Positions 8,380 through 14,011 of a stretch of 36,237 nucleotides of DNA are shown in pieces. Position numbers and translations under genes: made by a program. The DNA is from Proteobacteria bacterium UBA2383 (lineage in GTDB: Bacteria > Pseudomonadota > Gammaproteobacteria > Competibacterales > Competibacteraceae), in the NCBI GenBank assembly GCA_002343485.1, contig DDST01000034.1, positions 1-36,237 on the forward strand, in the 5' to 3' direction. The notes beneath the pieces were generated by a model. The model was not told the DNA's origin. It saw nothing but the letters and a program-made list of their open reading frames with translations, and ran no database searches. Within the stretch, counting starts at the first letter, position 1; every line of letters begins with the position of its first letter.

Positions 8380-8817
8380 ATGGCGACGGTCAAAAAAAAC
8401 GCATTGGTGCTGTATTCGGCGGCGGAAATGTATAATCTAGTTAACGATATTGAACGCTACCCGCAGTTCCTACCGTGGTGCCGTTCTGCCCATATCACCC
8501 TATGTGGCGAAGATGAATTGCGAGCAACGATTGAAATGGCCAAGGGTGGCGTGCATAAAACCTTTACCACCAGCAACCGGATGCAGAAACATAAAATGAT
8601 CGGCATTCGCCTGCTGGAGGGACCTTTCCAACACCTCGAAGGCTACTGGCGCTTCGAGCCATTGCGGGCTGATGCCTGCAAGGTATCACTGGATATGGAA
8701 TTCGAGTTTTCCAATGCCCTGTTGCGCAAGGTCATCGAACCGGTGTTCAAACAGATTGCCAACTCGTTGGTAGATGCCTTCTGCAAGCGGGCGGCGGATC
8801 TCTATGGGAAACGATAA
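8380..8817 (+). CDS. ratA: RatA/COQ10-type START-domain protein
   Basis: A 145-residue single-domain START-like (SRPBCC) protein. The N-terminus V-K-K-N-A-L-V-L-Y-S-A-A-E-M-Y-N-L-V and the motif Y-P-Q-F-L-P-W-C are diagnostic for the RatA/COQ10 family. In E. coli RatA blocks 70S assembly by binding the 50S subunit when overproduced, while eukaryotic COQ10 binds ubiquinone. Either lipid binding or ribosome binding is possible here. The conserved neighbourhood (smpB divergent, rnfH overlapping downstream, bamE next) supports the ratA name. Whether it acts as a toxin cannot be read from sequence. Confidence 0.92.
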   Translation: MATVKKNALVLYSAAEMYNLVNDIERYPQFLPWCRSAHITLCGEDELRATIEMAKGGVHKTFTTSNRMQKHKMIGIRLLEGPFQHLEGYWRFEPLRADACKVSLDMEFEFSNALLRKVIEPVFKQIANSLVDAFCKRAADLYGKR

Positions 8818-9151
8818 CGCTCCCAACCCGGCAACCATCCGGATCGAGGTCGCCTATGCGCAGCCTGACCGGCAACTGATCATCCCGGTCGAAATTCCCG
8901 AAGGGACAACGCTAGAGCAGGCGATTATTCAGTCACGCATTCATGAGCAGTTTCCGGAAATTCAACCCCAGACCGCCAAAGTGGGGGTCTTCGGTAAGTT
9001 AAGCAAGCTATCGGCCATTGCCCGCACCGGTGACCGGATCGAGATCTACCGCCCGCTCCTTGCTGATCCCAAGGAAGTCCGCAAGAAGCGTGCCGCCGAG
9101 GGCAAGCAGATGCGCCGGGGAGGTGGCGATCTGGAATCCGGCAGTGATTAG
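8804..9151 (+). CDS. rnfH: RnfH/RatB family ubiquitin-like protein (UPF0125)
   Basis: A 115-residue protein with the RnfH pattern: I-R-I-E-V-A-Y-A-x-P-D-R-Q at the start, G-T-T-L-E-Q-A-I in the middle, then V-G-V-F-G-K-L-S and the closing D-R-I-E-I-Y-R-P-L. The fold is beta-grasp like ubiquitin and ThiS. Function is not settled; the family is often linked to ratA or rnf genes. I place the start at the ATG at 8804 (M-G-N-D-N), 14 nt inside the end of ratA and preceded by GGCGGA. An upstream in-frame ATG at 8774 would add 10 residues absent from the family. The C-terminus (R-K-K-R-A-A-E-G-K-Q-M-R-R) is basic, as usual. Its stop overlaps the bamE stop on the other strand by 4 nt. Confidence 0.88.
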   Translation: MGNDNAPNPATIRIEVAYAQPDRQLIIPVEIPEGTTLEQAIIQSRIHEQFPEIQPQTAKVGVFGKLSKLSAIARTGDRIEIYRPLLADPKEVRKKRAAEGKQMRRGGGDLESGSD

Positions 9152-9474
9152 CCGTTATCCGCGTCAATGCGATCAAGGATATCGCCACTGAAAAATACAG
9201 TGATGCGGCGTTGCTCGGTTATTTTGCTGCCCTTGCCATACTGGTAGTAGTAATCCCAGCGATTCTGGTGAAACGGATCAGCGATCAAAGGCGTTCCCAT
9301 GATGCCCTGAACCTGTTGCCGGGTCATGCCAGGGTGCAACCGAGTGACGAATGCCGGGTCAATGTAATTGCCCTGACGAACTGGAACGGTGTAAAAGCTG
9401 GGAACGAACGATTCGCAACCGGCAATCAGCGATAGGAGCAGGGCGCCAGTAGCGCGCAGGGAAGTGTAAAACAT
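9148..9474 (-). CDS. bamE: Outer-membrane assembly lipoprotein BamE (SmpA)
   Basis: A 108-residue lipoprotein of the BAM complex that inserts beta-barrel proteins into the outer membrane. From the ATG at 9474 the protein begins with a signal peptide ending in a lipobox, L-I-A-G-C, with the lipidated Cys near residue 19. The mature SmpA/OmlA domain follows: Q-G-N-Y-I-D, then G-M-T-R-Q-Q-V-Q-G-I-M-G-T-P and R-W-D-Y-Y-Y-Q-Y. Length is normal. A longer open frame reaching 9630 exists, but its extra 52 residues lie upstream of the signal peptide and would run through the fur promoter and start, so I reject that start. It is divergent from fur, an arrangement common in gammaproteobacteria. Confidence 0.93.
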   Translation of the reverse strand: MFYTSLRATGALLLSLIAGCESFVPSFYTVPVRQGNYIDPAFVTRLHPGMTRQQVQGIMGTPLIADPFHQNRWDYYYQYGKGSKITEQRRITVFFSGDILDRIDADNG

Positions 9475-9565
9475 GGAAGGCAAGGTCCAGGTTGCTGATG
9501 AACAGGGCCACATCATAACGTACAACGGCAACGGGTAGGTAAGCGAAATCCCGGGAGAGTTCCGC

Positions 9566-10000
9566 GTGGGATCTAAAGAACTCAAGCAGGCGGGCCTGAA
9601 GGTCACACTGCCACGTATCAAAATCCTCAATATGTTGCAACATCCAGGTAATACACATCTGACTGTCGATGATATTCACCAATCCCTGGCCGATTCCGGC
9701 GAGGAAATCGGCTTGGCCACTGTGTATCGCGTGTTAACCCAATTCGAGACGGCTGGACTGGTCAAACGCCATCACTTTGAAGGTGGCCAGTCGGTGTTCG
9801 AACTCGATCAGGGTGCACACCATGATCATATCTTGTGCCTGGAATGCGGACGGATTGAGGAGTTCTGCGACGAAGAAATCGAGCGGCGGCAACACGCTAT
9901 CGCGCAACAACTTGGCTTTGAGCTGGCCGAGCACCGGCTGATTCTTTACGGCCACTGCGTCCGTCTGGATTGCCCGCATCATCCTTCTGAGGAGGATTAG
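9566..10000 (+). CDS. fur: Ferric uptake regulator Fur
   Basis: A 144-residue iron-responsive repressor. The N-terminal winged helix contains the recognition-helix region G-L-A-T-V-Y-R-V-L. The dimerisation domain has the metal-binding H-H-D-H-I-L-C-L-E-C-G pattern with C-x2-C, and further His/Cys ligands near the end (C-V-R-L-D-C-P-H-H). The start is GTG at 9566 with GGGAGAG 6-7 nt upstream. The protein begins G-S-K-E-L-K-Q-A-G-L-K-V-T-L-P-R as in known Fur. It is divergent from bamE. No convincing Fur box was seen in the short 91-nt spacer, so autoregulation is not supported here. Its 3' end shares a hairpin with the ter operon. Confidence 0.96.
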   Translation: MGSKELKQAGLKVTLPRIKILNMLQHPGNTHLTVDDIHQSLADSGEEIGLATVYRVLTQFETAGLVKRHHFEGGQSVFELDQGAHHDHILCLECGRIEEFCDEEIERRQHAIAQQLGFELAEHRLILYGHCVRLDCPHHPSEED

Positions 10001-10008
10001 AAATTGCT

Positions 10009-10045
10009 AAAAGTGAGGCGGCAGGAAACTGAACTGCCGCCTCAC
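10009..10045 (-). terminator. Strong hairpin terminator between fur and the ter operon
   Basis: A perfect 12-bp GC-rich stem (10013-10024 with 10034-10045) closes a 9-nt loop. On the minus strand it is followed by TTTT (10009-10012), so it is best read as the terminator of the ter operon, 32 nt after terE ends. It also lies 12 nt after the fur stop and may stop fur transcription, though no T run follows on plus. Confidence 0.85.
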
Positions 10046-10077
10046 CCTGATGGGCAGATTAGTAAGGAACCGGCCGT

Positions 10078-10656
10078 TTAGCCAAGATTGACGCCAAAAT
10101 CCTTGGCCACTGCCGCCAGTCCGCCGGCATAGCCCTGGCCAATCGCTTTAAACTTCCACTCATCGTTGTGGCGATAGAGTTCGCCGAAGATCATGGCCGT
10201 TTCGGTGGACGCATCCTCAGACAAGTCATAACGGGCGATTTCCTGATCCCCATCGGCGTTGAGTGCGCGAATATACGCGTTGGCAACTTGGCCAAAATTC
10301 TGCTTGCGGGCTTCGGCGTCGTGGATAGTGACCACGAAGGACACCTTGGCGGCATTAGGCATCATCGAGGCTAACTCAATCTCGATGACCTCATCGTCGC
10401 CCTCGCCCTCGCCCGTGCGGTTATCGCCCTTATGGACGACCGCGCCCGAAGGGTCTTTGGCGTTGTTGTAAAACACGAAATGCTGGTCACTGAGCACCTT
10501 GCCATTGCCGTCCAGCACAAAAGCAGAAGCATCCAGGTCGAAATCGCTGCCATCGGTCTTGCGCAAATCCCAGCCCAAGCCAAAGCGTACTTTTTTCAGG
10601 CCGGGCGCCTGCTTGCTCAGTGAAACATTCTGGCCTTTCTGTAAAGATATAGCCAT
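10078..10656 (-). CDS. terE: TerD-fold tellurium resistance protein, TerE-like
   Basis: A 192-residue cytoplasmic calcium-binding protein of the TerD family. Conserved blocks include G-L-G-W-D-L-R-K-T-D-G, the acidic D-F-D-L-D-A-S-A-F, K-G-D-N-R-T-G-E-G-E-G-D-D-E, and a C-terminal E-D-A-S-T-E-T-A-M followed by F-G-E-L-Y-R-H. All calcium-ligand acidic residues of the family are present. It resembles TerE slightly more than TerD (S-D-Q-H-F-V-F-Y-N-N; C-terminal F-G-V-N). It is the last gene of the operon, 41 nt after terD, with AGGAG 9 nt upstream. The ter system gives tellurite and colicin/phage resistance in enterobacteria; the natural role is poorly understood. Confidence 0.88.
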   Translation of the reverse strand: MAISLQKGQNVSLSKQAPGLKKVRFGLGWDLRKTDGSDFDLDASAFVLDGNGKVLSDQHFVFYNNAKDPSGAVVHKGDNRTGEGEGDDEVIEIELASMMPNAAKVSFVVTIHDAEARKQNFGQVANAYIRALNADGDQEIARYDLSEDASTETAMIFGELYRHNDEWKFKAIGQGYAGGLAAVAKDFGVNLG

Positions 10657-10697
10657 TATTCAATCTCCTGTTGTTTAGAGTAAGCCCGCTTACCGGC

Positions 10698-11273
10698 TTA
10701 AATGTTGATCCCATACTGATGGCACATTGCTGCCAGGCCGCCCGCATAACCCTGACCGACTGCGGTAAAACGCCACTCGCCGCTGTGCCGGTAGAGTTCG
10801 CCGAAAATCATGGCCGTTTCCGTCGAGGCATCTTCGGCCAGATCGTAGCGGGTAATCTCGGTATTATTATCGGCGTTAACCACCCGGATATAGGCATTGC
10901 CGACTTGGCCGAAGTTTTGCTTACGCTGGTCAGCCTCGTGGATGGTGACGGTGAAGGCAATCTTCTGCACTTCGGCAGGCACCTTGGTTAAATCTACCTT
11001 GATGACTTCATCGTCACCCTCACCCGCACCGGTCAGGTTATCGCCCGTATGCTCTACCGAGCCACAGGTTGATTTCAACTGGTTATAGAAAATGAAATCC
11101 GCCTCTGAGCGCACCTTGCCGTCAGCGCTTAACATGAATGCTGAGGCATCCAAGTCGAAAGGAGCACCATCAGTGGCGCGGGCATCCCAACCTAACCCAA
11201 TCAACACCTTGGAAAGGCCTGGAGCTTCTTTACTCAGGGACAGCCGGCCGCCTTTATTGAGAGAAATAGCCAT
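10698..11273 (-). CDS. terD: TerD-fold tellurium resistance protein, TerD-like
   Basis: A 191-residue TerD-family protein, paralogous to its downstream neighbour. It carries G-L-G-W-D-A-R-A-T-D-G, F-D-L-D-A-S-A-F, H-T-G-D-N-L-T-G and E-D-A-S-T-E-T-A-M-I-F-G-E-L-Y-R-H. It ends C-H-Q-Y-G-I-N-I, close to TerD. The ATG at 11273 is chosen because GGAGG lies 9 nt before it; the ATG three codons upstream at 11282 abuts the GGAGG with no spacing. One change from the family: the usual T-G-E-G is T-G-A-G here. It sits 89 nt after terB, where terC is found in the classical terZABCDE order but is absent here. Confidence 0.9.
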   Translation of the reverse strand: MAISLNKGGRLSLSKEAPGLSKVLIGLGWDARATDGAPFDLDASAFMLSADGKVRSEADFIFYNQLKSTCGSVEHTGDNLTGAGEGDDEVIKVDLTKVPAEVQKIAFTVTIHEADQRKQNFGQVGNAYIRVVNADNNTEITRYDLAEDASTETAMIFGELYRHSGEWRFTAVGQGYAGGLAAMCHQYGINI

Positions 11274-11362
11274 AGAGTTCATCCTCCGCTTTGTTGCTGA
11301 TTTCTTCGTTATGGATGCAGAATCCGGGATTGAAGGTTCCTGAACACGGTCCCGGGATGCGT

Positions 11363-11818
11363 TCAGGTCAGGTCGAAATCCTTTGGATTCAGATTCAGTT
11401 CAGCACAAATCTTGCGCACGATCGCTTTCTCGTTATCGTCGAAGTTGCCATCGGCAGCGCCAATCGCGCAGCAGACCCGCACCATCAACCGTGCCTCGTC
11501 CGATTTGTCCTTGACCTTGGCGACGGCTTGCAAGGCGCTGGCCTGACCGATTTGATAGTCAAATTCGAACTGTTTAGCGTATTTGTCGAAGATAGTGATC
11601 ACTTCCTCGGTGCTAAAGGCCGATAGCACTTCGGAGTTTCGCAGAAAGCCCATCATTTTTTGCTTTTCCTCGGCGCGAACCACGCCATCGGCATGTGCCA
11701 CTAGCGCGCAACCGGCGACCACCGCTTCCAGAAAGCTCTTGTTACGGAGTTTGGTAACTTCCGTTTTCAGGTTAGCGGAGACTTCGCTATAACGTTGTTT
11801 CAACCATTCAAGGGCCAT
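11363..11818 (-). CDS. terB: TerB family tellurium resistance protein
   Basis: A 151-residue all-helical TerB-domain protein. Two related acidic helix pairs are visible: A-G-C-A-L-V-A-H-A-D-G (about 35-45) and C-C-A-I-G-A-A-D-G-N-F-D-D-N-E-K (about 115-130). These form the conserved metal-binding centre of the family. GGAGG 8 nt upstream supports the ATG. TerB in E. coli is found at the inner membrane with TerC and binds other Ter proteins. Here no TerC is encoded next to it, so its membrane partner, if any, must come from elsewhere. It lies 47 nt after terA in the operon. Confidence 0.92.
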   Translation of the reverse strand: MALEWLKQRYSEVSANLKTEVTKLRNKSFLEAVVAGCALVAHADGVVRAEEKQKMMGFLRNSEVLSAFSTEEVITIFDKYAKQFEFDYQIGQASALQAVAKVKDKSDEARLMVRVCCAIGAADGNFDDNEKAIVRKICAELNLNPKDFDLT

Positions 11819-11865
11819 GCTGTATTCCTCCAGTTTGGAAGTTTTGAGAAAAATGCGGACAGAAA

Positions 11866-13110
11866 TCAGTCCTTGGAACCCGCCACCCAGCGCAGGCCAA
11901 AGCCGTAGGCTTCATCGAGAAAGCGGTGGTCCAGGAAATATTCGACCAGTTTAGTGACCTTGATATTACCTCTTTCGTTCTCCAGCATCGCCAGCGCGCA
12001 CATGCGCTGATCGTTGCGGTGGCTATCAAGACGGATTTCCAAGGTGGGTTGGCCTGGCGTTTGAATCGTCACCACGGCGTCTGTCTCCGCCCAGTTGGGA
12101 GCGCCTTCATAAATCAGGGCAAAAATCACCACCCGATCCAGTTGCTCCCACTGGCGACCATTGATGTGCAGGAATTCGCCCTGCGCGCTGGCGCCGCTGC
12201 GATCATCGCCCATGAGCTGAATATAGGGCGGCTGTTGCAGACTACCAAAACTATTGCCCAACGCCTGCACCGCGCCGGCCCGGCCATCGCGCAGCTTGAA
12301 CAAGCAACCCAGATCGAGATCGATCTTGCGGCCACCGGTCAGCCGGCCAAAAAAACCCTTGCCACCGCCGCTGCCTTGATTCCAGTTAAGGTTGATCACC
12401 AGGTCTTCAAAGCCCTGGCTTTTCTTCTCCAGGGAAATGCTGCTGCCTTTTTTCTCCAGCGTTATTTTTTCTAGCTGGACCGGCTTGGCAGGAGTAGCCG
12501 GTGGTGATGGGGCAGCAGCGGGACGCGGCGGGGTGGCGGGTGATGCGGGCGAAACCGGAGCTGCTGCGGAATCATCGGCGACATCCACCCCGTATTGCCG
12601 GGCCAGCGGCTCCAACCCGCCGACGAAACCTTGGCCGACTGCCCGGAATTTCCATTCGTTATTGCGCAGGTAAAACTCGCCAACGATTAGCGCTGTTTCC
12701 GGCATCATCTTGGTCGTCAGTGGAAAGGTCGCCAGCGATGCTTGATGGCTTGCATTGCGGATATCGGCTCGCACCTGGCTGAGCTGGCCAAAAGATTGGC
12801 TGCGTTGTTGTCCTTGGTCGATAGTCAGGGCAATGATAATCCGCTCGACGCCAGGCGGGAGTTTGGCAAAAGTGACAGTAAACATCCGGCCGTCTTCGGC
12901 CCGTTGGATGCCGCCGCCGGGCAACGTCAACTGATTGTAGAAGATGAAATCGCCGTCGCTGCGCACTTTGCCTTGCGTGTTCAAAGCAAAGGCGCTGGAA
13001 TCAAGGATCAGCGGCGTGCCGGCAGGTTCCCAGCTCAGGACGATGTTGACCGCAGCGGGCGCCGGGCTGTGCTTGGTAATCGAGAAATTCTGACCAGGCT
13101 GCAATTCCAT
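11866..13110 (-). CDS. terA: TerA: degenerate TerD domain, Pro/Ala linker, TerA domain
   Basis: A 414-residue two-domain protein. Residues 1-175 are a TerD-like domain ending R-A-V-G-Q-G-F-V-G-G-L. The acidic calcium motif is changed (L-I-L-D-S-S-A-F instead of D-L-D-A-S) and the G-D-N block is missing, so metal binding is doubtful. Residues about 178-212 are a Pro/Ala/Ser-rich flexible linker. From 213 on lies the TerA domain, with K-I-D-L-D-L-G-C-L-F-K-L, a Q-L-M-G-D-D-R-S-G motif and C-terminal L-V-E-Y-F-L-D-H-R-F-L-D-E-A-Y-G-F-G-L-R-W. Length is near E. coli TerA. It starts 20 nt after terZ with AGGA upstream. The TerA domain may keep binding sites that the N-terminal copy has lost. Confidence 0.9.
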   Translation of the reverse strand: MELQPGQNFSITKHSPAPAAVNIVLSWEPAGTPLILDSSAFALNTQGKVRSDGDFIFYNQLTLPGGGIQRAEDGRMFTVTFAKLPPGVERIIIALTIDQGQQRSQSFGQLSQVRADIRNASHQASLATFPLTTKMMPETALIVGEFYLRNNEWKFRAVGQGFVGGLEPLARQYGVDVADDSAAAPVSPASPATPPRPAAAPSPPATPAKPVQLEKITLEKKGSSISLEKKSQGFEDLVINLNWNQGSGGGKGFFGRLTGGRKIDLDLGCLFKLRDGRAGAVQALGNSFGSLQQPPYIQLMGDDRSGASAQGEFLHINGRQWEQLDRVVIFALIYEGAPNWAETDAVVTIQTPGQPTLEIRLDSHRNDQRMCALAMLENERGNIKVTKLVEYFLDHRFLDEAYGFGLRWVAGSKD

Positions 13111-13130
13111 AATCCTGTCCCTAGCGAGTC

Positions 13131-13733
13131 TTACAGATAAGGCTGAAGCGCCGGCAACAGATCATGGAAGGTGCGCCCCTCGGCTTGCTCGCCGATTGCC
13201 TGCATCTTCCATTCATTGTTGTGGCGATATAGCTTGGTCATAATGAGACCGGTGTGATGGCCGCCTTCCAACGACAAATCGAAACGGGCGATTCCGCTGC
13301 TGGTTGCATCGTCGACTAACCTACAGAAAGCGTTGGGAATTCCAGCAAAGCCTTCGCCGCTGAAACTGTTGACGGTGAAGATCAGTGCTTGCACGGATGC
13401 AGGCACCCGGCCTAGATCGATAGTGATCCGTTCATTATCGGCGCCGGCCTCCCCGCCTCCGGAACGGTCATCACCGCTGTGGCGAATGGACCCGCAGCGG
13501 CTTTCCAATTGTCGAAACCACACAGTGTCTACGAGGTTACCACTCGTGTCGAACAGCAAACAGGAGGCATCCAGATCGACGGATTCTTGACGTGTGCCGC
13601 CGCCAAAGCCCAGGAAGCCCTTACTCTGGACCTGCTTCATGCCCCAGCCCAGACCCATGACAACCCGGCTCAGGCCGCGTCCTGCTTCTTTTTCCAGGCT
13701 AATGCGCTGGCCTTTCTGTAAATTGATGGCCAT
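13131..13733 (-). CDS. terZ: TerD-fold tellurium resistance protein, TerZ-like
   Basis: A 200-residue TerD-family protein of the TerZ type and first gene of the ter operon. It has the TerZ insertion after G-L-G-W (V-Q-S-K-G-F-L-G-F-G-G-G), V-D-L-D-A-S-C-L-L-F, W-F-R-Q-L-E-S-R-C-G-S-I-R-H and S-G-D-D-R-S-G-G-G-E-A-G-A-D-N-E. It ends with L-Y-R-H-N-N-E-W-K-M-Q-A-I-G. GAGGAC 8 nt upstream supports the ATG. The gene order Z-A-B-D-E matches the classical ter cluster apart from terC. The 278-nt spacer upstream is shared with a divergent Sel1-repeat gene and should hold the operon promoter. Confidence 0.9.
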   Translation of the reverse strand: MAINLQKGQRISLEKEAGRGLSRVVMGLGWGMKQVQSKGFLGFGGGTRQESVDLDASCLLFDTSGNLVDTVWFRQLESRCGSIRHSGDDRSGGGEAGADNERITIDLGRVPASVQALIFTVNSFSGEGFAGIPNAFCRLVDDATSSGIARFDLSLEGGHHTGLIMTKLYRHNNEWKMQAIGEQAEGRTFHDLLPALQPYL

Positions 13734-14011
13734 TCAAATGTCCTCGCAATGGTGGGATGAATATCGAAGAGGCTGCAAGTTACCCATAAACTTTATAGCA
13801 CTCTATGTTAGATACCGGTTATGACGAATTACTTGGTTGTCCAATAACTCGCTAGATCAAGAACAGGTTGCATAATGGAGTAGCATAATCTGAGCCGGGT
13901 CGACGCCGTTAACCCGGCCCCTATTCTGAATCGCAAAACATTACAGCAAAGTGGATGGTGACTAATCAGGAAATTTCAAGAGAACCCCATTCAGGTTTAC
14001 TGGAGGCAGTT
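13734..14011. other. Divergent intergenic region terZ / Sel1 gene with hairpin
   Basis: Promoters for both directions are expected here, but no confident -35/-10 pair was found. Visible elements are a TATAAA on minus about 60 nt before terZ, a direct repeat of GCATAAT (13870 and 13883), and a 7-bp inverted repeat GCCGGGT/ACCCGGC (13894-13900 with 13912-13918). The inverted repeat lies within the likely 5' leader of the Sel1 gene and could be an operator or leader hairpin. Confidence 0.5.

Noticed and set aside
9475..9630. N-terminal extension of bamE by 52 residues
   Set aside because: The signal peptide with lipobox starts at 9474; the extension overlaps the fur start on the other strand.
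13955..14011. Earlier start of the Sel1 protein
   Set aside because: It would put 19 polar residues before the signal peptide; GGAGG at 14002-14006 selects ATG 14012.
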